The notes below the pieces were generated by a model. That model made no database searches. It was given only the letters and a program-made list of their open reading frames with translations, and had not been told where the DNA came from. Positions 8,063 to 16,261 of a stretch of DNA of 64,000 nucleotides are shown piece after piece. Both the position numbers and the translations under genes were made by a program. Within the stretch, counting starts at the first letter, position 1, and each line of letters starts with the position of its first letter. Origin of the DNA: Neisseriaceae bacterium (GTDB lineage Bacteria; Pseudomonadota; Gammaproteobacteria; Burkholderiales; UBA11063); NCBI GenBank assembly GCA_003963245.1, contig RXJX01000001.1, positions 32,449 through 96,448 of the forward strand, written 5' to 3'.

Positions 8063-10163
8063 GATATTCTCCGTTTAAATTATCAATATTAGTTTTTTGG
8101 TTAGTTTTAGTCTGCTGTTGCTCTTGTGAGGCAAATTTAGTTTGCTGGTTATCTGCTATAGCTAAATTCGTTTGTGGTGCTGATTTGGCTTGTCCAGACT
8201 GGGTAATTTCATCAATCAGCGCTCTATGTTTAGCTAGTTCTTTCTGCCAGCCGTTAAGGAATACCTGAGATTCGGGCGATTCAGCGTATCTTTCATTTGT
8301 GGCATAATCATGAGTATTGTTTTCAAGATGATTTTCAGAGTTATCCTTTGATTCTGGCTTAATTAACTGCTTACCATTTACTTCGCTAGTAACTTTGACT
8401 GGACTAGTTTTACATAATGAAGCAATAGTTTTTCTATATGGCAGTGAGGAACAGAATACCGCTTCAAACTGTTTCAGATTAAGAATCATATTTCTATCAA
8501 AGTAATTACGCTCAGACTGAATTAATCTGGTTTGTTTATCCAGCTTTTCAGAATTAAGACTATTCCGGGTAACTAGCTTCTGTTCTTCTTCAATCTGGAT
8601 TCTACCTGTCATATCAGATAGGAAATCGGCAGTATCAATATCATCGGCTCGATAAAATAGCTTATTTTGACTATTACCAAATACTGCACCTTTAAGATAT
8701 TCAGGATCAAGATCAGCTGGAGCACCACGGAGTAACTTCAAATCCTGAATAGCACTAACTATCTTTAAATTCCAGCCAAGGGTAACAGTATAACTTTCAG
8801 CTACAAATCGACAGATATGCGCCACTAATTCATCAGCAAAGACAGTGATATTTCTTTCTTCATTATGATTATTATCATTCATATTGCTATTAGCACCATT
8901 CTGATTAACTGAATCCAATAACATTGAATTTGAATTAGTATCAAATACTCCATTAGCGTGATTCCTAGCTAACTGAACTATCCGGCAGAATATAAAGCGC
9001 TGGATTTTCTTCATGGTTTCATCAAGTAGATCACCAACAATATAGATACAGCCACCACCAGCAAGAAGCTCAGATAATGATTTACCATTAGCTGCATTAA
9101 TTGCTGCTACATTAAGCAGTTTATTCAGATCAGATACCGATGATTTATATTTATCAGCATAACGCTCAATATCATAATCTTTGCAAATATCAGCCAGACT
9201 TTTTCTATTATTATTTATTCTATCTCCATCATTAGCAAAATAGTTTGAACCATTAATTGCTTCACCAGTAGTGGCACTATTTACACTTTGATTCTGTTCA
9301 AAAATGAATTTAGCCAAGTTTTCTAGAAACTCCTGCTCATTCTTGCGATAAACATCAGATTCTGATCCCATTTCCCGTTGAGAGAAAGCTTCAACCAGAC
9401 AGTTTTTTAAATCCCGGCTGTTAAAGTCAGCTATCAGGTTGATTTGTGGTATATCCTGAGTTAAATCGATGTAATGATAAGGTACTCCAAGATCATTGCA
9501 TTGAGCTTTAAATATATGTGGCATATATTTATCTCCTTTAGGATCAAGGAATACTACCTTTTCACCTAGCATCAGAGATTGAATACCCAGATACTGCATT
9601 GCTACACCTTTACCACTTCGGGTAGCTCCAACAATCAGGAAATGCTTCTTATACCAATCTTCAAGATTCTTCAGGTAGATTGGCTTTACCTGTTCATCTA
9701 ATCCAACAAAGATACCTTTCTTTAGATTGATATACTTTAATGGATTATATTGAGGAATAGCAGGCAATTCTTTTGCCATATAACGAATATCAGTTTTTGA
9801 ACCTTTACGGATATTATTCTTAACAGTAAACTTACTAAAGAATAAACTGAATTTTGCTTGTAGTTTTCTAGCGCCATAGGTAGCAAAGAGCATTCCAGCG
9901 ATAAATGAGCAGCCCCAGCCAATCAGCTTTAATCCCATTGGATAGCTTTCTGGTAGTATCATGGCTGTAGGAATAATAGCTAAACTTGCAGCAGACATTA
10001 TTCCAGCTCTAATCATATAGCCAGATTCTGATTTAAGCTTAAATAGCTGCGGTATGTTATAGGATAATCCTCCCGCTACTACAAGATAGCCCATATTATT
10101 CATTAGGTATTCAGTAGCAATTGAATACTCCATTAGTTGACTAGTTGTTGATAACATGATCAT
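7956..10163 (-). CDS. VirD4/TraD-like type IV coupling ATPase
   Basis: 735 residues. Two or three N-terminal membrane segments (about 24-36, 52-70, 77-97) anchor a cytosolic ATPase with Walker A GATRSGKG (179-186), the downstream VVFLDPKGDK strand, and Walker B ITVFADEL (439-446). This is the architecture of conjugative coupling proteins that deliver the relaxase-DNA complex to a type IV secretion channel. The C-terminal ~130 residues are low-complexity, rich in Q, N and S. An AGGAG site directly precedes the ATG at 10163. It overlaps the upstream small membrane gene by 23 bp and the downstream gene by 107 bp, a compact operon. No T4SS channel genes are in the window. Confidence 0.85.
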   Translation of the reverse strand: MIMLSTTSQLMEYSIATEYLMNNMGYLVVAGGLSYNIPQLFKLKSESGYMIRAGIMSAASLAIIPTAMILPESYPMGLKLIGWGCSFIAGMLFATYGARKLQAKFSLFFSKFTVKNNIRKGSKTDIRYMAKELPAIPQYNPLKYINLKKGIFVGLDEQVKPIYLKNLEDWYKKHFLIVGATRSGKGVAMQYLGIQSLMLGEKVVFLDPKGDKYMPHIFKAQCNDLGVPYHYIDLTQDIPQINLIADFNSRDLKNCLVEAFSQREMGSESDVYRKNEQEFLENLAKFIFEQNQSVNSATTGEAINGSNYFANDGDRINNNRKSLADICKDYDIERYADKYKSSVSDLNKLLNVAAINAANGKSLSELLAGGGCIYIVGDLLDETMKKIQRFIFCRIVQLARNHANGVFDTNSNSMLLDSVNQNGANSNMNDNNHNEERNITVFADELVAHICRFVAESYTVTLGWNLKIVSAIQDLKLLRGAPADLDPEYLKGAVFGNSQNKLFYRADDIDTADFLSDMTGRIQIEEEQKLVTRNSLNSEKLDKQTRLIQSERNYFDRNMILNLKQFEAVFCSSLPYRKTIASLCKTSPVKVTSEVNGKQLIKPESKDNSENHLENNTHDYATNERYAESPESQVFLNGWQKELAKHRALIDEITQSGQAKSAPQTNLAIADNQQTKFASQEQQQTKTNQKTNIDNLNGEYHANQYSESQSESANNNAARNSQNQKASTAKSDYLF

Positions 10164-10497
10164 GTTCTCCTCTGATACGTTGAATTAAATTAGCTACGCT
10201 AAAACCAAAGACACAGCCAATAAGATAATTACCCACTAACTTTGCAACCAGATAAAATTTATTGGAATAAAAAGCCTGACTAAAATCCAGATTAAAGACA
10301 TAACTCAAATAAATAGAAAGTAACATTGCTAAAAGCAAAATTAATGCATGAGGTAATCTCTTAATTGCAAATGGAACTAATGAAATAACTCCCACTAAAA
10401 AACCTATAGCAAAGCTATGATTAAAAATAAAGTCAACAGGCTTTGATACCAGCAAATGGTATAAGCCATCCATCAACTGACGAATTAAATTATCCAT
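10141..10497 (-). CDS. Small polytopic membrane protein of the transfer operon
   Basis: 118 residues with about three hydrophobic helices (approximately 28-45, 50-68 and 84-103), a short charged C-terminus and no cleavable signal. It overlaps the start of the coupling-protein gene by 23 bp, so the two are co-translated. By position it may assist membrane assembly of the coupling protein, as small membrane partners do in several conjugation systems. No family recognised from sequence alone. Confidence 0.65.
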   Translation of the reverse strand: MDNLIRQLMDGLYHLLVSKPVDFIFNHSFAIGFLVGVISLVPFAIKRLPHALILLLAMLLSIYLSYVFNLDFSQAFYSNKFYLVAKLVGNYLIGCVFGFSVANLIQRIRGEHDHVINN

Positions 10498-10670
10498 GAT
10501 ACAAATACTCCAAAAAATAAATTAACAATCAAACTAAAAACCCAACCACCAACCTAGAACCATTTCCTTCATCCTGGCTCTTCATTAAGATACACGCTAA
10601 TGAATAAGCCAGAACCAGACAAACAAAAACAAAGCGTCCAGCGCAGGTTTTTGTGCGTAGCAAGGCAGAA

Positions 10671-10850
10671 TGTGCAACCCCAGTTGCACAAGCAAGGGTA
10701 CTTCCCCAGAAGTAGCCGCTGCGGTTCTGGTGAGGAACATCCCCAGATGTGCCGAACGAGGAACAACGTTTGCCCATAGCAAACTTGTGACGACCATTGA
10801 GCAAACAAATCTCCCCAGAGATTTGGAGCAAAGACAACTGCCCACAGTTG
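10671..10850. repeat. Array of palindromes with invariant CCCA loop
   Basis: Five exact hairpins share the loop CCCA (TGGG on the other strand) but have unrelated stems: TGTGCAAC (10671-10690), TACTTC (10699-10714), ACATC (10737-10750), CAAATCTC (10806-10825) and CAACTG (10835-10850). A sixth related one, GTTTGC-ccata-GCAAAC, lies at 10768-10784, and a seventh, looser one at 10882-10896. GCAA-containing linkers (AGCAAG, AGCAAAC, AGCAAAG, GCAAAG) recur between them. Different stem sequences with pairing kept and loop conserved amount to internal covariation, so the hairpin fold is under selection. Confidence 0.75.
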
Positions 10851-10867
10851 GCAAAGCGGTTGCGAGA

Positions 10868-10994
10868 GCCGCCGTCAAAGTGCCTCCCAACGAGGCGCTT
10901 GACCAACCTATTTATTATTGGCGTCCAGCCAACCGCAGGCAAGCCCCCGGCGCAGTCAGAAATAGGTTGGTCAAGCGGCGAGATTGACGGCGGC
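10868..10994. repeat. Nested long-range inverted repeats
   Basis: Outer helix GCCGCCGTCAA (10868-10878) pairs with TTGACGGCGGC (10984-10994). Inside it a hairpin GCCTC/GAGGC (10882-10896) is followed by a perfect 18-bp inverted repeat at 10896-10913 and 10960-10977 (starting CGCTTGACCAACC) around a 46-nt loop. This gives a three-way-junction-like fold. Confidence 0.75.
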
Positions 10995-11252
10995 GGGTGA
11001 ATTGATTGGTGAATGAAGCGTCCAGCAAGTGAACCATTCAAGAGGGCTAAGCCCTGCATTGAAAGCACCCTAGTGCTTGATAATGCTAGCTTGCGCGGGT
11101 GTGGATGTCCAAGGAACACCCAAAGCAACTGACGATAGTCAGATCCAATATGCAATAAATGCATATTGCTATCACATATTAACCAGCCATTAAACTGATG
11201 AGATTGTATGTATTTCATAATGCATCACCAATATCAAAATCAGTCTGGTTAA

Positions 11253-12350
11253 TTAAGCTACAGAATCAATAACAGGACTATTCTTGCCTGTTATTGGCTG
11301 ATCTAATAGACAGCTACCAGTTAAAACTTCGTTCTGGTAGATGTACTCGGTAATGCTAATATGCTGTGATTTGGCAAAGTCATAATGCGCTTTAAAGAGA
11401 GCTTTTTGCTCACTTGTTAGAGCTAACCCGGTTCGTGGATCAACCAACTCACGCATGTAACAGCGCTCCAGATAATTGCGTAATTCCAGCTTTTGCTCTC
11501 TGGTCTCAGGGGTAATATACTCAGTAGATAGGTATCTACCTGAAACAACAACTGGCTTGTTAGCACTAGTACTATTGATTAGAAAATCTTTTGTAGGGGT
11601 CATTACGGCTTTATAGCCACTGGCTATAGAATGTTTGATCATCCGGCAGATGTCATAAGACTTCTTATGTTCGCTAAGAATATCTAGGGTGTATTTGATT
11701 TGTTGTTCGGTTACAGAATCAAATCTAGACTTATAAATTGCAAATTCTCGGATAGAGTTTATTTCGGTATCAGAAAATGAATATCCTCCAGATTTAATGA
11801 GATTAGTCCAAATATCTGCTATCCCCAGATTATTGCTTAAATCAACACTAGGGGGATTATAGGGGATATTCTTATTCTCTAATGTCTTATCTCTATTCTC
11901 TTGTCGGACATTGTCCGGGACAATGTCTTTTTTTGTCTTTGATTTGTCTGGTAGTTGAGGATTACTTTTTTGATTCTGGCGATACTCTCGTTTTTTAGCA
12001 GCAAACTCAGTTTCAGAGCCTAATAATGCCTGTACTTCATTCATGTATAAAGTACCATCATCAAGAGTACTCATCAAACCAAATTTGATGAATATGTCAA
12101 TTGCGCTACGAACAGTATCAACATTACTATGTGTAACTGTTGCTAGCATTTGGGGATTATAGGGAATTACATCTTTTACGACTAGGCGACCTTCTGAATT
12201 AATCGCCTTCATCATAAATTTGAGCAGGATCAGAACGTATTCTTTGCCATTGGGCAAACTTTCGATAAGTTGAATTTCTTCACGGTCAAAGAAATTATCT
12301 TTTAGTTTTAGCCAGTAGAAACGTTTTGTTTGATTATCGGCTGTTTTCAT
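11253..12350 (-). CDS. Phage-type replisome organizer / plasmid replication protein
   Basis: 365 residues. The N-terminal ~120 residues (KRFYWLKLKDNFFDREEI, then KEYVLILLKFMMKA) match the phage replisome-organizer N-terminal domain, a winged-helix DNA-binding module found in replication initiators of phages and plasmids. A charged linker (~130-165) leads to a C-terminal helical part. It lies first in the - strand series and next to tandem TGGGGATAAT repeats (12399-12419) in its upstream region, which could be its binding iterons. It would start replication of the excised element, with the J-domain protein as possible chaperone. Domain assignment is fairly confident; the initiator role is inference. 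Confidence 0.7.
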   Translation of the reverse strand: MKTADNQTKRFYWLKLKDNFFDREEIQLIESLPNGKEYVLILLKFMMKAINSEGRLVVKDVIPYNPQMLATVTHSNVDTVRSAIDIFIKFGLMSTLDDGTLYMNEVQALLGSETEFAAKKREYRQNQKSNPQLPDKSKTKKDIVPDNVRQENRDKTLENKNIPYNPPSVDLSNNLGIADIWTNLIKSGGYSFSDTEINSIREFAIYKSRFDSVTEQQIKYTLDILSEHKKSYDICRMIKHSIASGYKAVMTPTKDFLINSTSANKPVVVSGRYLSTEYITPETREQKLELRNYLERCYMRELVDPRTGLALTSEQKALFKAHYDFAKSQHISITEYIYQNEVLTGSCLLDQPITGKNSPVIDSVA

Positions 12351-12398
12351 GATTTTTCCTTAATTAATAAGTTTTGGAAAGAATCAATGAAAATTGTC

Positions 12399-12419
12399 TG
12401 GGGATAATTTGGGGATAAT
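12399..12419. repeat. Two tandem TGGGGATAAT repeats upstream of the replication gene
   Basis: Copies at 12399-12408 and 12410-12419, 11 bp apart, i.e. one helical turn. The opposite strand reads ATTATCCCCA, near the DnaA-box consensus TTATNCACA. They lie in the upstream region of the replisome-organizer gene and may be iterons or autoregulatory operators. Confidence 0.4.
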
Positions 12420-12521
12420 GAATATGATTATACACAGTTAAACATAACTATTGCATAAAGGAATAGATTGGAAATATTTAACTAAATCAGATTGTTTGTT
12501 TTTAATGTTTCGAGAGATTAA

Positions 12522-12606
12522 TGGTGCGGAAGAAGAGACTCGAACTCTTACGCCTCGCGGCGCTGGAACCTAAATCCAGTGCGTCTACCAATTTCGCCAC
12601 TTCCGC
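12522..12606 (-). tRNA. tRNA-Leu(UAG)
   Basis: 85 nt including encoded CCA. Acceptor stem GCGGAAG/CTTCCGC, anticodon arm CTGGA-TTTAGGT-TCCAG with anticodon UAG, a long variable arm as in class II tRNAs, and a normal T arm with TTCGAGT. The accessory island begins directly after its 3' end, so it is the probable integration site. Confidence 0.95.
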
Positions 12607-12704
12607 TTTAGGTGAGATAGGTATTATAGTTGAGAGTTGGAGATTTTGCAAGCAGAATTTACATTTTTGTCCAATTTAATGCGCCAAAAAATTATTGGAG
12701 CTTA

Positions 12705-13790
12705 TCAACTATTTGAAGTAATGCATTTATTTTTCTGCTGAGCTATTGCCCATTCAATATGTTCTTTTACCAATGTGCTGGCAATTTGCGCTTTAGATTT
12801 TAATTCGGAGATGATTTCTTCACTGTATGGAGCATTACCCAATGCAACCGCTAGGTTCCTTTGCCATGAGTCGTAGCCAATACGTAAAATGGCACTACCT
12901 TGCATTTTCTTTGTGAACTCAGTTTCATCCCACTTAAATAAATCCAGCAAGCTTGATGAATCAAGTTTATGGCGTGGGATAAAATCAGTGTAAGTAGTGA
13001 GAGTGCTAAATTTGTTCCAAGGGCAGAACAATTGACAATCGTCACAGCCGTAGATGCGATTACCAATGAGACTACGTAACTCTAGTGGAATTGAACCTTT
13101 ATTTTCAATCGTTAGGTAGGAAACACATTTTTGGGCATTTAAAACATAGGGTGAAACAAACGCCTGTGTCGGGCAAACTTCAATGCATTTAGTACAAGTA
13201 CCACAATGAGCGGTAGTTAGTTTATCGATCTCAAGTGGTAGGTTGGTAAATAATTCACCCAAAAAAAACATGCTACCGTGCTTTTTATTGAGAAGTAAGG
13301 TATTTTTACCGCGCCAACCCCCACCGGATTGAGTTGCAACCTGGACTTCCATGATTGGTGCGGAATCACTAAATACCCGATAGTGATGTTCAAATCCCGA
13401 CTCACTTAAATATTGATTAATCCACGTGGCTAGCTTATTAAGTTGTTGTTTAACTACTTTATGATAGTCACGTCCTAGTGCATAGCTTGATATATAGGCT
13501 TGCTCTGGCTGTGTCAACTGTTTTTTTAGCAGGGCAGTAGTTTGGGTTAGATACGGAACTTTAATACTGATGATACGGATACTGCTTGGATGGAGTTCTT
13601 GTGGATTAAGCCGTAAATTCTGATTATTCTCAAGGTAGTGCATATCGCCAGCATACCCTTGTGCCAGCCAATCTTGAAATTTTTGCCCAGCGGATGGATC
13701 AATTGCACATGATGAAACGGTTAGCTCTAAAAAACCAAGTTCTTGCGCTTTGTCTTTAATCAATGCCTTGAGTATGTTATAATCCACCAT
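12705..13790 (-). CDS. queG: Epoxyqueuosine reductase QueG
   Basis: 361 residues. QueG reduces epoxyqueuosine to queuosine in tRNA, the last step of queuosine synthesis, using cobalamin and two [4Fe-4S] clusters. The two cluster motifs are visible: CGTCTKCIEVCP around 196-207 and CDDCQLFCPW around 250-259. The N-terminal DUF1730 part contains the conserved FSDSAPIMEVQ segment. It has normal length and is cytoplasmic. It is divergent from tsaE with only 24 bp between start codons, so the promoters must overlap. queG beside tsaE and an amidase gene is also the E. coli neighbourhood, which supports the assignment. Confidence 0.95.
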   Translation of the reverse strand: MVDYNILKALIKDKAQELGFLELTVSSCAIDPSAGQKFQDWLAQGYAGDMHYLENNQNLRLNPQELHPSSIRIISIKVPYLTQTTALLKKQLTQPEQAYISSYALGRDYHKVVKQQLNKLATWINQYLSESGFEHHYRVFSDSAPIMEVQVATQSGGGWRGKNTLLLNKKHGSMFFLGELFTNLPLEIDKLTTAHCGTCTKCIEVCPTQAFVSPYVLNAQKCVSYLTIENKGSIPLELRSLIGNRIYGCDDCQLFCPWNKFSTLTTYTDFIPRHKLDSSSLLDLFKWDETEFTKKMQGSAILRIGYDSWQRNLAVALGNAPYSEEIISELKSKAQIASTLVKEHIEWAIAQQKNKCITSNS

Positions 13791-13814
13791 ATTTTTTTGC
13801 TTAAATTATTTATT

Positions 13815-14288
13815 ATGATTCATGTATTTAACTTAGAAAGTCTGAACGCGACAGAAAATCTGGCAACGAAAATTGCGCAAGTGATTGTACCAAATTTCAT
13901 TGTTAGTCTAAGCGGTAATTTGGGAGCTGGTAAAACTACACTTACCCGTGCAATCTTACGCGCTATCGGCGTCACGGGTTCAGTTAAAAGCCCCACTTTT
14001 ACTTTGGTTGAGCCATATCAGCTGGAATCGTTTGCGGTTTACCATTTTGATCTTTACCGCTTTAGCGATCCTGAGGAGTGGTTTGATGCTGGCCTTGACG
14101 AGTATTTCAATGAACCACAAATTAGTTTTATTGAGTGGCCAGAGAAAGCTGATGGTTTGATTCCTTCTATTGACTGGCAAGTAACTATAAATTTTCTTAA
14201 TAATGAACGGCGTGAATTAGTTATTAATGCTTTAACGGATACAGGTGACAAATGTTTGATGAAATTAATCAACAACGTAGAAATTTGA
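13815..14288 (+). CDS. tsaE: tRNA t6A biosynthesis ATPase TsaE
   Basis: 157 residues from the ATG at 13815. A longer in-frame start at 13743 would run into queG and adds a hydrophobic, non-conserved leader. Walker A GNLGAGKTT, the KSPTFTLVEPY segment and IEWPEKA are diagnostic of TsaE (YjeE). The ATPase works with TsaB and TsaD to make N6-threonylcarbamoyladenosine at position 37 of ANN-decoding tRNAs. The 3' end overlaps amiC by 37 bp, indicating co-transcription. Confidence 0.93.
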   Translation: MIHVFNLESLNATENLATKIAQVIVPNFIVSLSGNLGAGKTTLTRAILRAIGVTGSVKSPTFTLVEPYQLESFAVYHFDLYRFSDPEEWFDAGLDEYFNEPQISFIEWPEKADGLIPSIDWQVTINFLNNERRELVINALTDTGDKCLMKLINNVEI

Positions 14289-15610
14289 TTAAATTTAGTT
14301 TTCTTTCTGGGCTAACGTTTTTAATTAGCCCCAAAAAATCAGCTGCTGATGATTTGATTGATCAAATCGCTAGTGATAGCACCAATCAAATTGTTTCAGT
14401 GCGGATTTGGCCATCTGATGTTTATACTCGTCTGACAATTGAAGCAGAGCAGGGAATTAAAGCAAAATATTTTAACTTATCTAATCCTACCCGTTTTGTG
14501 ATTGATATCCAAAATTCTACTTTAAATACGGTTTTAAAAAGTTTAACGCAGAATCAATTTGATGGTGATCCAATAATTAGTGGTATTAAAGTAGGACAAT
14601 TTAATCCGACTACAGTGCGGATTGTCGTTTATGCTAAACAGGCTGTTTCGGCGCAAACACAAACGGTTGATCCGGTGAGCCTTGGTAGTGTAAACTATAA
14701 ATATCGTTATGTCTTTGATATGTATCCAGCTAATGCCGCACCTAGTAATAAAAATGAAAGCAATGTACTTAATGATCAAATGCTGGCGTTTTTACAACTG
14801 AATGCAGATCAATCGAAAAGTGATGAATCTGCAGCTGTTGCTTCAAGCAAGCGAAGTATGGATTATCCAGTGATTAGTGCACCAAGTGCTAGTACCGAGA
14901 AGCAAACTGTAAATAAAGGTAAAATATTGGTGATGATTGACCCTGGACATGGTGGCGAAGATCCGGGAGCGATTGGACCTCAAGGTACCAAAGAAAAACA
15001 TATTGTTTTAGATATTGGTAAGCGTTTGCGCGATTTGATTAACTCCAGCGACACCATGCAAGCGCAGCTTACCCGTTCTCAGGATATCTTTATTCCTCTA
15101 GGTGCCCGCGTTGCAATCGCGCGTAAAGCTAAAGCAGATATTTTTGTTTCTGTACATGCCGATGCATTTACTTCTCCGGCTGCACGAGGTTCCTCGGTTT
15201 TTGTTCTTTCTGAAAGTGGTGCAAGTAGTGCTTTTGCCAAATATATGGCAACTAGCCAGAATAATTCAGATTTGATCGGGGGGATGTCATTTCAAACTCG
15301 TGATAGTGCGGTAAACAAAATTTTATTGGACATGACGCAAAGTTTTACCATGCGTAAAAGCAGTCGCCTTGGACAAACTGTATTAGCTCAGCTTAAAGAT
15401 ATCAACAAACTTCATAGTAACGGCATTGAACGCGCTGGGTTTGCGGTATTAAAGGCGCCGGATATTCCATCAATATTAGTTGAATCAGCATTTGTTTCCA
15501 ATCCTACCGAGGAAGACCTTTTACGAACCAGTGATTTTCGCCAGAAAGTTGCTCAGCAAGTGTTTGACGGCTTGAAAATTTACACCCAACAGAACTATAA
15601 ATTAGCATGA
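14252..15610 (+). CDS. amiC: N-acetylmuramoyl-L-alanine amidase AmiC
   Basis: 452 residues. A twin-arginine signal (QQRRNLIKFSFLSGL) followed by a hydrophobic stretch predicts Tat export, as for E. coli AmiC. An AMIN domain at about 45-150 targets the septum, a Ser/Ala-rich linker follows, and an Amidase_3 catalytic domain occupies ~225-445 with MIDPGHGGEDPGA (zinc His), the VSVHADAF segment and the ILVESAFVSN Glu. It cleaves the MurNAc-L-Ala bond during daughter-cell separation. An AGGTGA site inside the end of tsaE supports the overlapping start, and the stop overlaps rluE by 4 bp (ATGA), so tsaE-amiC-rluE form one operon. Confidence 0.94.
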   Translation: MFDEINQQRRNLIKFSFLSGLTFLISPKKSAADDLIDQIASDSTNQIVSVRIWPSDVYTRLTIEAEQGIKAKYFNLSNPTRFVIDIQNSTLNTVLKSLTQNQFDGDPIISGIKVGQFNPTTVRIVVYAKQAVSAQTQTVDPVSLGSVNYKYRYVFDMYPANAAPSNKNESNVLNDQMLAFLQLNADQSKSDESAAVASSKRSMDYPVISAPSASTEKQTVNKGKILVMIDPGHGGEDPGAIGPQGTKEKHIVLDIGKRLRDLINSSDTMQAQLTRSQDIFIPLGARVAIARKAKADIFVSVHADAFTSPAARGSSVFVLSESGASSAFAKYMATSQNNSDLIGGMSFQTRDSAVNKILLDMTQSFTMRKSSRLGQTVLAQLKDINKLHSNGIERAGFAVLKAPDIPSILVESAFVSNPTEEDLLRTSDFRQKVAQQVFDGLKIYTQQNYKLA

Positions 15611-16179
15611 CCAAGGTAATTCTCTTCAATAAACCATACGGTGTAATTAGCCAATTTTCACCAAATCCTCCACACAATACATTAAAAGACTATATAAAAC
15701 TGCCGGGGGTTTATCCGGCAGGTCGCCTTGATACTGACAGTGAAGGTTTATTAATTCTAACTAATGATGGCAAACTTCAGGCTAAGATCAGTGATCCGAA
15801 ATATAAAAAGTTTAAAATCTACTGGGTTCAAGTCGAGGGCAATGCTAACGCCGAGCAATTGGAGCAGCTGCGCAATGGTGTTGATTTGGGCGAATTTGTT
15901 ACTGCTAAAGCATCGGTTAAGATCATAACAGAGCCATTAGGACTATGGGAGCGCGTTCCACCGGTGCGTTTTCGTAAAACTGTGCCAACCTCATGGTTAG
16001 AATTATCCATCTGTGAGGGTAAAAATCGCCAAGTACGGAGGATGACTGCTAAAGTTGGTTTGCCAACATTACGTTTAGTTCGTGCTGCTATTGGTGGTAT
16101 TTCTCTAGGCGATTTACAGCCCGGGCAGTGGCGCGAAATGAGCTATCTGGATTTTATAAAAAAATTTAATCGTAATTAA
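15607..16179 (+). CDS. rluE: 23S rRNA pseudouridine synthase RluE-like
   Basis: 190 residues, compact RsuA-family synthase without S4 domain. AGRLDTDSEGLLILTNDG carries the catalytic Asp, and the C-terminal GKNRQVRRMTAKVG segment is the conserved RNA-binding/active-site loop. The start FNKPYGVISQF and the full length correspond best to RluE (U2457 of 23S rRNA in E. coli). The ATG overlaps the amiC stop. RluE versus a related short RsuA-type enzyme is the only ambiguity. Confidence 0.88.
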   Translation: MTKVILFNKPYGVISQFSPNPPHNTLKDYIKLPGVYPAGRLDTDSEGLLILTNDGKLQAKISDPKYKKFKIYWVQVEGNANAEQLEQLRNGVDLGEFVTAKASVKIITEPLGLWERVPPVRFRKTVPTSWLELSICEGKNRQVRRMTAKVGLPTLRLVRAAIGGISLGDLQPGQWREMSYLDFIKKFNRN

Positions 16180-16261
16180 CAATTATCTTATAATATCCAT
16201 ATCTACATCTACGCAATCTAATTCATCACATTGTTAATCATTAATTACAAGGGGGCTCTCC

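Larger units (their letters stand above)
10574..11170. ncRNA. Candidate large structured RNA / palindrome-dense locus
   Basis: About 600 nt between the membrane-protein gene and the replication gene, visibly G+C-richer than its surroundings and dense in hairpins. In order: an imperfect 13-bp hairpin (10574-10612), the CCCA-loop array (10671-10850), a nested 11-bp and 18-bp long-range structure (10868-10994), AGGGC-taa-GCCCT (11043-11055), AAGCAC-ccta-GTGCTT (11064-11079), a GGGTGT/ACACCC stem (11097-11121), CTGAC-gata-GTCAG (11129-11142) and CAATATGCA/TGCATATTG (11146-11168). The 9-mer GCGTCCAGC occurs three times (10634, 10921, 11018). A 229-codon open frame on the - strand crosses it but is interrupted in sense by the palindromes and looks spurious. 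Strand is undetermined; it could alternatively act as single-stranded DNA (oriT or lagging-strand origin). Confidence 0.55.

Noticed and set aside
10574..11170. Group II intron or CRISPR array
   Set aside because: No domain V-like hairpin with conserved ends, no intron-encoded protein, and the palindromes have different stems and irregular spacing, unlike identical CRISPR repeats with spacers.
10529..11218. 229-codon open frame on the - strand across the hairpin region, and several overlapping frames of 67-105 codons on both strands
   Set aside because: They translate palindromes into low-plausibility sequence, lack good ribosome-binding sites and are mutually incompatible; structure explains the region better than coding.
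13743..13814. N-terminal extension of TsaE
   Set aside because: It overlaps the divergent queG start, is hydrophobic and not conserved in TsaE; ATG 13815 gives the normal length.
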